From Isoetes taiwanensis (Eukaryota; Streptophyta; Lycopodiopsida; Isoetales; Isoetaceae), in assembly GCA_021234155.1 (NCBI GenBank), contig JAJEKV010000013.1, positions 15,291,877-15,355,876 of the forward strand: a stretch of DNA of 64,000 nucleotides, written 5' to 3'. Below the pieces are notes generated by a model that ran no database searches, was not told the DNA's origin, and saw only the letters and a program-made list of their open reading frames with translations. This document shows, piece after piece, positions 47,958-60,110 of this stretch. The number at the start of each line of letters is the position of its first letter. Within the stretch, counting starts at the first letter, position 1. The position numbers and the translations under genes are program-made.

Positions 47958-49508
47958 TGTGACGTTCCACGTATTTATATGGTATACGTATAAATATACT
48001 GACACGTCACGTAATAGGGATACGCCACCATGGGGTATATTAACCTAGGGGGTTGACCTAAAAGGGATTAATTTAGCTATGCTAAATTAATAGAACCTAA
48101 TTAAGTGTATTTTTGTCTTAATTGACCTAATTAGCTTAATTAGTTAATTAATGACATGCCACCTGGCCCAAATCGATTGGGCAAGGCAGGGTTTCCAATA
48201 TGGGACACCCAAATTGGGGCTTTTGTGCCCCAATTCGAATTAGGAGCAGTTGGTGATGGAGGAGGAGAAGCAGCAGCCAGGCACCCTTCAGTTAGTCGAG
48301 ATGGAGCAGCCCAAGACCGATTTGACGGTTAGTCAGTAGGTTTCTTTGTTGATCTATAGCATAGCGCCTCTCTGTGGTGTGTTCTCTCTCTGTTTTTCTC
48401 TGTGGTTTACCTGCTAGGCTAACCCTTGTTTGATATGGTGAGTATTCTTATCTCTAGTCTCTGTGTGTGCTTTGGTTGATGGTTTAGCAGTTCTTTGCTT
48501 AGTTAGCACTCCGGAGATGGGGGATTACGGGGGGTAGAGACCTCTGAGCCCATATATTGTAGCATGCTCCTAGATAGAGCCCTGTATTATTCCCATTAGA
48601 TGCGGCCTGTGTACAAGATCCCATCGAGCTGTGGAATTTATGGCATCATTGAAGCACCAGACAAGGGGCCGTAGTGATGAAGTGTGGGGTGGGGTCTCGC
48701 CTGAGCATAAAAGGCTACAGGGACTCCTTCAGTGAGCTAGGCCTAATAGCCGGTCACGTAGAGGGCCAGGTATGGGTCTGACACTCCCTGGGTACAGTGG
48801 TGTGATCATCCTGTACTTTGAAGATAAAGTTAGGGGAGTAAGTCGGGTACGGATGCGGGGGTCGCTGATGCGGCACGTATTCTCTAGCTCACCCATGGAT
48901 TCACCGCGACTCTGGGAAGGGACACTTCTCTGACCTGCCTCATCGGACCGGGGAGATGTAACCCGGAGTAGTCCCGAAGGGTGATACCTTGGGATTGCAT
49001 CTCCGGAAGGCTACAATGGCGCCATAGCTTGATTAAGCTCATCTGCAAAGTGTGCACAGGAGGGGCGGATGAAGTGAACAATCCTAGCCAATGTTCTATG
49101 CCAGCCAACGCCATGTTAAGATTCTGTCTGCTGAACTCCTAAGACCTAGCCGTCAGTCGATCCCCATTGGAGTCTGAGCCGGGGTAGAACCTTGGGTTTG
49201 GGATGTTTTCCTTAGCATTAGATGTATCTTCTCTGTTCTCATCAGTTGGATGGATGTGCCACCCTTCGTGGTGGTTATTTGTTATATGATTATGCTGTAT
49301 GCTAACCTTGTATTCACGCTTTCGCGACTTAGGAGTCCCATTAAAGGCATGGGCCGAATGACACCTCCGTGTCCTTCACCCGGGCATCTTTCTATGGATG
49401 GTCCGAGTTAGACGGAGGGCCCTGCTCATGGTGAGCTGGTTGCCATGGGAGGGGGAAGTCCCTGTATGTATACGTCCGGAGCGCCGTATATGTTCAGGGA
49501 GCGTCACA
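47958..49508. mobile_element. Solo LTR, 1551 bp
   Basis: Ends TGTGACG (47958) and CGTCACA (49508) are exact inverted complements with canonical TG..CA. They are flanked by a perfect 5-bp target duplication GTTCT (47953-47957 and 49509-49513). No internal domain, primer site or second LTR is present, so this is a solo LTR left by recombination between the two LTRs of a retrotransposon. Open frames inside (for example 48884-49114) are incidental. Transcription direction cannot be decided. Confidence 0.92.
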
Positions 49509-49513
49509 GTTCT

Positions 49514-50634
49514 TATTATCGATTCGCTCCAAGTGCACAACATAAGCATTTGAACATAATAATTTCACCTAGTAAAACTATAGATTGACACAATTAAATT
49601 TTCTAAATATTGCTTTTTTATTTCTAAAAAGAAAGGAAAATTGTAATCCTTAGGGTGTAATTGAATTATGATAAATGATTTATAAGCATGGCAAAATTAA
49701 AAGTTGATTGGAATTCGGTGTTGCTTGATTGGAATTCGGTGTTGGCCTCCGTGGACGTTAAAATATACTTCCTTCCTTCCTAAAAAAATTGGTTGCTCAC
49801 TGTATCACTTCTGTTATTTGGCATTTGGGATGACGATGATTAACGTTTTATTCAAATAGAATGCAGGTTGAGAGTGTGATAAGAGATAAAAACAACATAC
49901 GATAAAAAAAAAGGTTGGAACTAAGATCTAGTTTGTCAATGGTTTGAAACGTATAATTTGTTTAGACTTGATTTTGTAGAGCAAAAGCCCAACCTTGGGT
50001 GTCACCTTATCTGAAATCCTAGGCTATCCACATGTCTTACAATTCAACGTCTATGTTCACCTAGCCCTTAGATCTTGATTTAGAAAAAGTGACGTTTGAG
50101 AAATAGCGAAATGTGCCTGTTTGAGAAGTCATCCTAATTGTCATCTCGCTGATTCTTGCTTTCAATCTACTATCAATCCATGCTGACTTGCATTTTCTTA
50201 TACATTAAGATTTTTAGTTGACCTCTGCCATAACCCCTTGATGGTCATGCTTGTTTTGACCGACCTAGGTTCAACCGCAAGACAAGACTTGGGTATTTCA
50301 GCATTTTTGAAACTATAGCCATTCTTCTTCTACAAGCGGATTCCAAGCAATTTTTGAATCTGTGCAGCAATCTCTGAATGGTTGTGCAATATTTTGTCAC
50401 CTCAAGCCTTCTCTCTTCTGGATTTTTCTGTGCCATAATAAATCTTTAGCTCTAAACTCTTCATGCCATAATGAAGCTTGGGCTCCAACTTAACCATTCT
50501 TGGCCTCAACCCTTGCACTTTCGACTCCAGCACTCCTGACTCACCTCTTGCTAAGCATTGCCTTGGACGAAAACTTCAAGATTCGGATCAAACCTCTTTT
50601 TGAGAATATTCCTACCCTTGTTTAAGGTCAGAAG
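49514..50634. other. Intergenic, nothing recognised
   Basis: AT-rich DNA. A GTGTTGCTTGATTGGAATTCG / GATTGGAATTCGGTGTTG local duplication lies at about 49707-49745, next to a CTCCGTGGACG word related to the foldback family at 47.2 kb. Confidence 0.4.
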
Positions 50635-51019
50635 TCTTGCAGCTTTATGTATTATGTGAGATTTGTGAAAAGCTTAAAATCACATTCTCTTCCTCTTTTC
50701 TTGTAGCCTAGATAAACATAATGATTAGCAAAGGATATTTTTGTGCTCTTCTCTTGTAAGGGATAGCTTAGATTCAGGTTTCAACTTCAAGTTTCTTTGA
50801 GCTTCTTTGTATCGACACTATGTCTGGTATTTGAATTCTTGCAAATTTATGTAATTTTGTAGGATTTGTAGAAAGCTCGAAATGACATTCTCTTCCTCTT
50901 TTCTTAGAGCATAGACTAAGATAACGATCTGCAGAGGATATTTTTGTACTATGTTCTTGTAAGAGCTAGCTTAGATGCGGCCTCAACTTCAAGTTCGTTT
51001 GTGCCGACACTATGTCTGG
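50635..51019. repeat. Diverged tandem duplication of about 202 bp
   Basis: TCTTGCA..TTTATGTA at 50635 and 50837 start two copies that share CATTCTCTTCCTCTTTTCTT, AGGATATTTTTGT and GACACTATGTCTGG in order. Divergence is moderate. Confidence 0.85.
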
Positions 51020-51835
51020 GATTGGTGCTACCAAATTGCTAGGTGGATGTTCGTGCTTAAGTGTGATTTCCCCTGATAATGCAATATCTTTCCTGATAAT
51101 GCAATCTTTCCTGATAATACAATTGGGGGATCTGGCAGGTTTAATTCAATGGTTTAGTCTCTTAATGGCCATTTCAATGGTTTATGTGTTGTATTTGTAC
51201 GGAATATATATGGAATGTGTGGAGAATTTGTACCCTTATACCATCTAATGAACAAAGTGCTATAAAATAGAAAATATTTTCAAGATTGAGCGAAAGACCT
51301 GAGTATGGGGTGTGGTCAATCTTCTTATCTAAGTATGGACCTCATAAATCAGATTGTTAGAGCGTCCACAAGAAGCAACCCGATGAATAGACTGGAAGCC
51401 TAACCTGTTTTGTATAGAATGTAACCATCCGTATTTCTTTCCATTCCTGCTTCACCTTCTTTTAGAGCAAAGTCTTAGGTGCTCATACTTGCGCTACGTG
51501 ATTGGAAAACACATTTTGTGCCTGTAAAAGGCTTATAATCAAAGTTAAAGCACAGGTGACATAAGAAATCGGGATGGTGGATTACTGAAGAGAGAATGGC
51601 CTTCAAAATCCAGAACATTCTCAAGCTCCGATTTAGCAAAAAATCTTCCCCGTAGAGCTAGCTCCCACAGTTGAACTCCTCTAATCATCCACGGTCTCCG
51701 TGGACAATACAAACTCTATTCTGTTCTATTCTATTCGATTCTATTCTAATCATAGTAATTAATCTAGTAACTAATCTAGGCATCTTGTACCTGCAAAAGG
51801 CAGTATCCTGATTGCTCGCAAAACTCGAAAGTTTT

Positions 51836-52400
51836 TGTTAGTCCTGTGCCTCCTGGTTCAGGACTATTCATGCATACGACGGACCAGGTCAAGCTCAAGG
51901 ATCCGCAGTCAACCACGGGTCAGCCATCCAAGGCCCCGCAGAAGACCAAGCAGCAGCCTATCAAGAGGCGCCGCTCAGACAAGTGATGGGCCGTCACCGC
52001 CCGCGTCAGCGTGATTCTAGGCACTTCAAGAGGCACCGCCAACATTCCTGCAAATCAGGCCTCCTTCCAGGAGTCGGCACCGAGATCAGTCAGAGTGTCT
52101 ATGTTGGGCCAAAGGCCATTGTACTATATATATGACTAGAACTAGCATATGAGGGCTAGATGAGTTTTGAGTCTTGTCTCTTTTCAGTCTTCTCTCAATT
52201 GCGAGAGCTCATGTATGTTCATCAGTGATATCAAGGAAGCATATCATTTTCCTCTCATTGTTCTTTTCTGTTCCGTTTTCTTCTTCTTGTTCTTTTCTTG
52301 CAAATCCCGCGTGACATAGTCCCCCCGGATTCTCCTGTTAGATCCAAGGGTCCTCACAGAGGGCTGTCTTGCAAGAGTTCCCGAACCCAGACCCCAAACA
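51836..52400 (+). repeat. 5' LTR
   Basis: 565 bp, TGTTAGTCC...CCCCAAACA. Contains a TATA-like TACTATATATATGAC at about 52121, the likely core promoter, which is identical in the 3' LTR. Preceded by target duplication GTTTT. Confidence 0.95.
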
Positions 52401-52401
52401 C

Positions 52402-52419
52402 TGGCGCCGTTGCCGGGGA
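52402..52419 (+). promoter_or_regulatory. Primer binding site, tRNA-Asp type
   Basis: TGGCGCCGTTGCCGGGGA, one base after the LTR, is complementary to the 3' end of plant tRNA-Asp including CCA. This is where reverse transcription would be primed in Tat/Athila elements. Confidence 0.93.
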
Positions 52420-53283
52420 TGCTAGAATGATTTCTTTGTACTGATAAAATGAACTTTGATGCAGGTACTGATACGATTTCGAGAGAAAAACTCTGATGCT
52501 TTCTTTGTTGAATAGGCAGGGACGATCTGGTGCAGATGAACTACATGAAGAAGCAGATACACTCCCTTGAGAAATCTGGCTGATAATTGATGTTGACTTT
52601 TGTGGATTGGCAGGAACCAGAAAGAGATAAAGCTGTAAATCGATAATCTCTAGCCCACGTAATATGAACTTTTGAGCTCAAAGGGGGCTAGCCAAGTGCT
52701 GGCCCTCTGCCAAAAAATCTGAAAAAGAAATGTTTGTGAAAAACCTGAGACTTGAAGAGGCAGATGGTAAAGATCCCTGTGGAGGTAAAAGCCCTGTGGC
52801 ATGGTGTGAATATTTTTTTGGGTGTGCAGAAGCACGATTTCTGAGATAAAACTGAGAAAAACAGAGGATAACTGAGAGAAAAACAGAGGATAATGAAAAA
52901 GAAGTTTGATATTTTGACATTTTTTCAGCAGTGAGAAGAGAAAAGAGGATCAAACTTTTGATTTTTCTGAAAATCTTGCAGAGAGGAGTGCTGTCACCAC
53001 TCCATAAATCCTGAAACTGCAAATTGTGCTTGCTGCACTTGAAAAAACAGAGTCTTGAGAACAGAGTTACGAAATTAAATTTGAGCAGCTGGCAGAATCA
53101 TCAGCTGTGTGGAAAACAAACGCCTCCAAGCGGATACACAAATCGTCTTGGTTGGGCAAACTAAGGAAACCTAACAGGGGAAGAATAGTATACAAGAGGT
53201 CTTCAAAACGGGGAAGAATTGGAGCAGCAAGACAACAAGGGAGAAGAAAGTGATCACGAGCGAACCCGGCATAACGGCGCCAA

Positions 53284-53634
53284 TGTTTGGATTCTTGGCA
53301 TACACCCTGCAGCAGCAGTCCATGACTGCCGGATGCTACAAAGCTGCCATGCTCATGATCACAAAACAAGAACAAGAGAAAGAAAAATGTACAAAGAATG
53401 AAGGAAACGTGAGCTAATGAGGCTCTCCAAATTTGAGATAAACCTGAGTACAAATGAAGAGACTCTGGTCTAATATAGTGTAGACCGCAAATCTGAGCCG
53501 TACATCTAACTAAATCTAATCCCTACACTTATGTTAACCTAATCATGCCAAGTGTCAGTCTGCCACCACTGACACCTAACATGTGCATGCACTTAACATG
53601 TGCATGCACAATGTTAACCACTAGGTGGTTAACA
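53284..53634 (-). repeat. Nested minus-strand LTR remnant
   Basis: On the minus strand a segment running TGTTAACC...CCAAACA (53634 to 53284) is followed after one base by a diverged tRNA-Asp primer site (53266-53282, TGGCGCCGTTATGCCGG) and preceded by a purine-rich AGGGGGAGGCAG (53635-53646). It is therefore an LTR of a related element in opposite orientation. Having a primer site on one side and a polypurine tract on the other is unusual for a single LTR. Confidence 0.65.
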
Positions 53635-53954
53635 CTGCCTCCCCCTAAAAGTTTGTAGCACGAAAACATGTACAGACTTTTATAAGACAAGTCCGACAAT
53701 TACAACATGGTGCCAAAAATTAGGGGAAAAAATGATGGTAATGGTTGGGTTGTGTCGCCGTAAAAGATCTTCATGAATGTGTCGATGACGGATAAGATCC
53801 GAAAGAATGTCGATGCAGAACGTGGATCATAGGAACTGGGGCAAAAAAATATGAAGACTATCCCCTTATATCATGAGGAAGTCGATTTGAACAAACAATG
53901 CCCAAAATTTACTTAAAAACAAGTATGATAGGGGGCTTAAAAGTAAGCACCATA

Positions 53955-54300
53955 AAAGCGTGCCCCGTGATCAGCCATAGGGGAGCGTGAACTTTTTGTC
54001 GCAGCGTGGGCCGTGAGCATGGGCGTGACGAGCGTGGATGTGCGTGATCAGAGGAACAAAAGCGTGATTAGCGTGGCTGTGGCGTGACAAAGCGTGGGTC
54101 TTAAAAAAACAGAGCGTGGATTTTGCGTGGTCAACCTGCGTGGTCAAAAATACAGAAGCGTGGCCTTTGTTTAGCGTGGCCGTGGCCCGTGGGCGGTTAT
54201 CAGCCAAAAAGACATGGTGCCCGTGGCGTGGATTAGCGTGGGCGTGACCCCGTGGGGACAAGCAGTAAATATTGAGCGTGGATGCCCAACACGTGATTAG
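53955..54300. repeat. GCGTG-dense tract
   Basis: About nineteen GCGTG pentamers (mostly AGCGTGG or GGCGTGA) in roughly 340 bp, irregularly spaced, inside otherwise AT-rich DNA. The minus-strand frame reads as His/Ala-rich peptide, clearly composition-driven. Confidence 0.85.
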
Positions 54301-55025
54301 GGCGCAGCAAGAATATAGGATACCCTAAAAAGGGCATAAAAGGGCGGCCAAATCTGAGCCGTTGGGCGCAAAATAACCCTAAACAAATGCCCTGCCCAAA
54401 GATCTCGCTATAGCAGATGCTGCAGATAGAAATGGCCGGATATGGTGCCGCTGCTGTAGAAACTTGCTTGAAAGTGCCAGTTCTTCTGGAAATAGAAGGC
54501 GGTGTGTGAATCGATCAGTATTGGCCAACTGGAGTCCCGGTGTCTAACTGGGAGCCTTGATGTGAGCTAAGTTTTAAAAAAGTTGCTGACCTCTCTTGTA
54601 TGTGCAGATGCCTCCCGAAGAACGATTTCTGCAGGTTGTTGGGTTACTCCAGATTGAATAGGAATGCTTGAATCGGCGGAAATGGTGGCTAAAATCATTC
54701 TGAAAAACTTGATGGATCCAGATCAAGAGTCGGTGCCATGACTTATATATTGGTGAGGAAGAAGCCAAGGGAACAACAGGTAAAGATTCTGCCGAAAATA
54801 TGTTTGTGCTCCAATCATGGCCGGAACTTTGATGTGCTGAGAATGCTTGTGTGCAGATGATGAAGACCAGAGAGACGTGAGAAATCCGAGGTGGAGGCTT
54901 CAAGGTTGAATAGTTGCTTCAATCCAATTTGTGCTTGAATAGTTCTCTATAGCTGGTATCTGCATGAGGCAGATGTATGGGGGCTAGCAGGGATGCTGGC
55001 CCTCTTAAAACTCAATAAAAAGAGG

Positions 55026-55158
55026 ATTGTTGTGTGCCGATGCAGACTGATGGAAAGTATTGGAGGAAGAACTCGAATCCTTCTAGAGCCGGAGATGCTA
55101 GAATGATTTGAGTTCTTCCTCCAATACTTTCCATCAGTCTGCATCTGCACACAGCAAT
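55026..55158. repeat. Inverted repeat with 49-bp arms
   Basis: Arms 55026-55074 and 55110-55158 are complementary with two mismatches around a 35-base loop. The loop ends in GATGCTAGAATGATTT, which also follows the primer site at 52418. The hairpin marks the junction where reverse-oriented related sequence meets the element's own leader. Confidence 0.92.
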
Positions 55159-55189
55159 TCTCAGTTTTTCATGATTTTATGAAGGAAAA

Positions 55190-55960
55190 TCCCTTCTTGC
55201 AAATTTTTCAAGATGACTTCTCTGCCTACAGTTCCATGGCTGACCATTTGGATAAATTGGAACTTGTCTTTTAGAAATGTGATGAGTCCGGCATTAGTCT
55301 CAATCCCGAGAAATGCACCTTTAAGCCACTTCGTGTTTCCGCTGGGACATGTGGTCAGCAAAGCGTGTATCACCACGGATCCCGCTAAAATCACCGTGGT
55401 GCTCAAGGCTCAAGCACCAGCCAATATAAAGGAAACACGCTTCTTGGGTAAGGTCAATTATTACTCCACCTTCATTCCCGACTCGCAGCCATTGCAGATC
55501 CCATTCATAAACTCACGGTGATGAATCCACCCGGGCTTGAATTCCCGTGCGATGTCGCTTCCAACAGCTTGAAGTTTTGCTTACTCAGGCCCCGTTCTTG
55601 TTCCTCCTCAATGGGACAAGCCCTTTCATGTCCATGTCGATGATTTTGCTATTGAGCTGTTCTTTCAAGAATATGATGCGCAACTACAAAACCAAACCGC
55701 CACGCCAGCCGGAAGCCTTGGGTTTAATTTTTCTTTAATTTTCATTCCAACGCCTGGCACTATCTTTTGGGCAAATAAATCAAATTCTTTTGTTGACCAC
55801 CGTGCACTTTTTACTTGATCAACAAATCCACGCCCACGGGCCGCATTGCTCGTTGGGTCCTCCTTCCGCAAGAATTTGCACCTTTGAAATTGTTCACAAG
55901 GCCGGCAAATCTCATGTTGTCCCGGATTATCTTTCACGATCCATACAGATGATCCCTCCA
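55190..55960 (+). pseudogene. Reverse transcriptase and RNase H remnants
   Basis: Frame-shifting fragments in family order: the catalytic-box region with FQDDF in place of the YVDD signature, then LDKLELVF, ISLNPEKCTF, GHVVSK and FLGKVNYYSTFIP of the RT palm/thumb (55205-55480), and RNase H end motifs RIARWV-like and GKSHVVPDYLSRS (about 55840-55940). Stops and at least four frame changes are visible. Non-functional. Confidence 0.85.
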
Positions 55961-56169
55961 CCGGAGTCTCGACGCCTTTCCCCGACGCCAACTCTTTTCT
56001 CGTCACGGCAACACCTCATTGGTTTCATGACTTTCAAGATCTCCTCACAGCGCTTCCACCGTGAGGACGCCACGCCTTCCAAACCTGCCGACAATCCCGC
56101 CGCCATCAATTTCTCCGCGAGGTCCATGACTACACCATGGTTGCAGCCATCTTTACAAAAAGGGTAAGG

Positions 56170-56960
56170 ATACAATCCTTCAACGCCGTGTTTCTCCCTC
56201 ATGAGGTCCCGTGATATTGTTCGAGAAGCCCATGAAGGGCCTGGTGGTGGTCATTTTCATGGAGACACCACGCACGCAAAATCCTTCTTGCTGGTTATTT
56301 TTGGCCCACGCTTTTCAAAGACGCCACGCCACGCCATGTGTGATGCTTGCGCCGTGGGACGCCCACGCCCGTGACGCTCTTCCCTTGACGCCGTAGCCAC
56401 GCCCGCCCTTCAGCAAATGGGGAATGGATTTTGTGGGACCCATCGATCCTCCTACGCACACACCCGCGTCTCGCTACATTCTCGTTCTCACCGACTACGC
56501 TTACCAAATGGGCGAAGCTTGCGCGACTTCCGCATAACACCGCAGCCCGCAAGACACCAAGGTCCTCTATCAACAAATCATCACTGATTCGGCTGCCCCA
56601 CCTGAGCTGGTCGCTGATCGTGGTGTCCATTTTATCAATCATACCATCAAGGAGCCGACGGATTATCTCCCCGATACATCATCACAAGAGCACACCTTAC
56701 TATCCTCAAGGGAATGGTTTACCGAAAAGCACCAACAAAACTCGTCACAATTCTCAAGAAAATTTGTGATGCTTCTCACACCGACCGGCAAAACAAGCTT
56801 CCTATCGTTTTTTGGGCTTACAATACTTGTTTCAAAATAGCTACAGTCACACACCCCTTTCAAATTGGTTTATGGTCAAGAAGCTCTCATGCCGCTTTGA
56901 ATATATACTTCCAACACTCCGCTTTCAATCAAGCACGCCTATAATCCGCTTCGTGACTCA
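56170..56960 (+). pseudogene. Integrase remnant
   Basis: Contains the H2C2 zinc-finger region (AHEGPGGGHFHGDTT then CDACAVG, 56228-56365) and core-domain pieces: MDFVGPIDPP (about 56423), LVADRGVHFINHTI (about 56606) and STPYYPQGNG (about 56690), followed by FWAYNTCFKIAT. Frames change several times. Integration of a cDNA copy would need all of these in one frame. Non-functional. Confidence 0.85.
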
Positions 56961-57775
56961 AAGAAAGGGTTTATCAATTGGAACAGCTTGGATGAACTTA
57001 GAAGAGATGCTTATATTCGTGTTCTTCATGGACAACAGCTTGCAAAAAATCCTTACATGACAAACGGCCAAGACAAAAACATTCAACGGAAGGAGATTTG
57101 GTTCTTCTTTATGATTCTCGTGCACAAAACTTTTTCCTACTAAACTTAAGTTTCATTGGCTTGGCCCTTATCAAATTGTTCAAGTGGTTCGACCCAGCCG
57201 CTTTTTCAACTGGCTGAGTTAGATGGCACTCCATTACCTACATCAAGTTAGTGGCTTTCAAAAAACATTTCATACAAATGTAAAGTGCACATCCATTGAA
57301 ACGTGATGCCGCCCGCACACGCACACAATGTATAGTGACTAAACCAAATGCATATTTATATTATAGTTGGAATTTTTACAAAATGTGGGCGCCCCTAATT
57401 TTTCCGCTTATGGGCACCGCCTCTATATACAAAAACGGGCTCGTGAGCCCTATCTACTAAGTCCTAAGAAGAAAAACCCTCTACTCCGGTTTGGAGCAGA
57501 GGTGATGCGCAGGATGTGGTAGAGGTTCCGCCAGATCCCAAATGGCAAGGTGCAGAACCACCTCCATCCCGCTGGTCTTGGCCCGGATGTTCACCATCCC
57601 GCACACCAAATTGCCCATTCTCACGCCACGATTGTGGCAGCCGCCAGGGTCCGCATAATTCATCTTGCGGGTAATCCACTCCCCGACAGTTAGGGGCATA
57701 GTGCAGCCCTCGCTCAAACCAAGCGGCAGCCATATACCGAAAAGCATCGGATGCCTTCGTTCACTCCCGGTTCGT
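56961..57775. other. Post-integrase DNA of the retrotransposon
   Basis: Plus-strand coding-like remnants of the integrase C-terminus fade out near 57250. A minus-strand open frame at 57481-57825 (rich in Gly, Trp and His) has no recognised family. Otherwise no feature. Confidence 0.4.
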
Positions 57776-58097
57776 GGGTAAAAGCATGTTAGGGTGTACC
57801 ACTTTTGGAACCTGCAAAAGTACATACACTAGGTACTTCTGAACTGGGTACTTTCTCATTTTTCTTTTCATTAAAACTAATACAAAAATCCAAAATAAAA
57901 GTCAAGGACATGGTAATATTCAAAGTTAAGATAAAGATAATGCTATCGGAGATCAATATATATATAAAAAGTTCTAAAACATACCTTATATTGAGATATT
58001 ATACAGGTACCCAGTACCCAGTCCTGGCTACCTTTTTAGGTACCTTTTTAGTCACTAAATAATACTTTTTAAGGGACACCCTAACATGCTTTTACCC
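57776..58097. mobile_element. MITE inserted in the retrotransposon
   Basis: Inverted ends GGGTAAAAGCATGTTAGGGT (57776) and its complement ending 58097 bound 322 bp of non-coding AT-rich DNA with a second inner inverted pair (GAACTGGGTACT and AGTACCCAGTCC). Flanking TCGT (57772-57775 and 58098-58101) is a candidate 4-bp target duplication. It inserted after the retrotransposon. Confidence 0.75.
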
Positions 58098-58469
58098 TCG
58101 TCTTATATAGCCAACTGAGGAACTCCTTGTCGACGTGGACCAATAAAAAAAAATCGCCAACGTGTTTGCAATGCAAGGCTGTTTCTAAAAAGAGAATCTT
58201 TTCTCCCGCCGCATATCTCGCCATGGTACCTTCTGACACATTCCTTTTAAGGATATCCCACTTCGAGTTGCCAGCATTAAATGCCATTCCTTCTTTTCAC
58301 GCCCGTCGAACATTAATGTGTGTCCTTTGACCACCTGTCACATCCCATCATTCTCTCACGCCTCATCTCCACCGTTCATTGCTTCTCCCTTTGTTGTTTG
58401 GGGACTTAGCCAAATTTTTGCCTCTCAATCGCCCCCTTAGCATCCTTCGACACCTGGCACCATCCACGG

Positions 58470-60110
58470 TTGCAGCTTAGCCCTTAGCATGCCCCTTCGC
58501 CCACCTTTGCGCGCCCTAAACCTTTTCCTCTCTCTCTCAAGGCCCTCCTCCGTTCTTTTGCTTTCGCCCTCCGCCTTTGAATCACTGTTTTTTTCGCCAA
58601 TCTTTTGCCATGGTTGCACCAAAATTTTCTACACTTCAAGCTACCGCTTCCTGTGGAACCGGGTCTTTTCGAAGTCCGCTCTCTTTCTTGACGCCCACTT
58701 TCCGTGAAGCCCTTGTTGGCCCGAATCGTGCAGTCGCAGAACGCGAGAAACTCTACGAATTCTCTCAAATGGAACTTCCGGCTCCAAATCCTGACCAGTT
58801 GAAGCAGTTCATCGCTAACATCGTCAACAGCCCGCATGGATACACCACAGTGGTCGATGGCACCACCATTTCGGGCTGACTCAACACCTGATTTCGAGGT
58901 ATTCCATGTTCCTTTGCAAAACCCTTTGTTTATCTTGGTCCGCCATACAGATCTTGATGTCACCGAGTTTGGTGCACCTCGCTTATCATGCAAACGCAGC
59001 ATCGCCTCACAAATATTGATGAAGCCCCATGAAACTTTTGTTAAGTTTCGTGGGCGCATACCTTGGGTATTCTATCAAGAACACCCATATCAATAAACCT
59101 TTCTATAATATCGTAGTCAATGCTACTCGCCAACCCCACCACATTGATTGGCCCCAATTGTCGTTTCTACCGTCTTCTCCAAGAAGTAGACCGCCTTCGG
59201 GCTGCCACTTCTACCTCTCAAAACTTCCGTGGGAGGCCATCTTCAAGCCCTCATCCGGCATTACTTTCCTCCCACAAACTCTCATTCTCAAAATTCCACT
59301 CGCCAGTCCCTTCCTACGACTCATCAAGTTGGCACTTCACGCCTTTTTTTCTCGGGTCATGTCAACCTTCAACACACGCATGTCACCGCCTCCTCCTCCT
59401 CTACAAAGAACCAAGCACTCTAGTCCTCATCATGTGTCCCAAACGTCACAAACAAGGCAACAAAAATGGCTCCACCACCACAACACCATCGGCCACCGTT
59501 GTAGCAAGATCGCCAGGATGCTCAAGCCGCTGCTCTAAAGTTACAAGAATCCCAAGAAGCTCTTATGAATGGGGTTCACACGGCCCCCGACGGCCTCGCA
59601 TGCGGTGGACCGTAACCTTCAAGCTTTTCAGAATCGCACAAGTTCAAACTTTGGAAGCCCAACTTCAAGAAAAGCATGGGGCTCTCTTTACAGCCCGCAT
59701 AGATCTCAAAAGTGCACAGATCACTCCAGCCTACTTGCGCATCAACAAAGCTCAAATTTCAATCCAACTTCAGCCTTATTGGAGCAAAACAAGTCCAAAG
59801 ACACCCTCCTTAGTGACAAGGAGAAAGATATTGCTAAGCTTGACGCTTTGTACCGGAAGCTTTGTGAAAAGTACAAGCACTCAAGTTCAACACCTTACAG
59901 AGCGGACGCCGATTGCCTCTTTGACGGCTCAGCCTTCCACGCAGACTTTCAGCCTAACATCCCTCCAAGATCGCCTTTACGGAGGTTCAAAACGTAAACT
60001 TCTTGATGACGCTGAGATTGCCGCGGTTTCGACTCAATGCTCCCCGGCAAGCCTCCTCACAAAGTTAACACTTCTCGTAAACGGGTCCGCGACTGCACAC
60101 GCCTTCTAGA
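58470..60110 (+). pseudogene. Broken extra ORF between integrase and 3' LTR
   Basis: Coding-like plus-strand segments lie in different frames: 58577-58879 (GPNRAVAEREKLYEFSQMEL), 58836-59096 (FEVFHVPLQNPLFILVRHTD) and 59120-60109, the longest open frame in the window (329 codons). The last is Ser/Thr/Pro-rich and may be partly fortuitous. Position after integrase matches the additional ORF carried by many Tat-lineage elements, whose function is poorly known. No domain recognised. Confidence 0.45.

Noticed and set aside
53067-53453. Minus-strand membrane protein
   Set aside because: The frame crosses the nested LTR end and its primer site, so it is retroelement non-coding sequence read by chance.
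53284-53634. Solo LTR of an independent element
   Set aside because: A primer-site sequence and a purine tract flank it on opposite sides, so internal sequence remains; it is better described as part of a rearranged reverse-oriented element.
59120-60109. Intact 329-codon gene
   Set aside because: It is the longest open frame in the window but lies inside a retrotransposon, overlaps another coding-like frame (59569-59997) and has low-complexity Ser/Thr/Pro composition.
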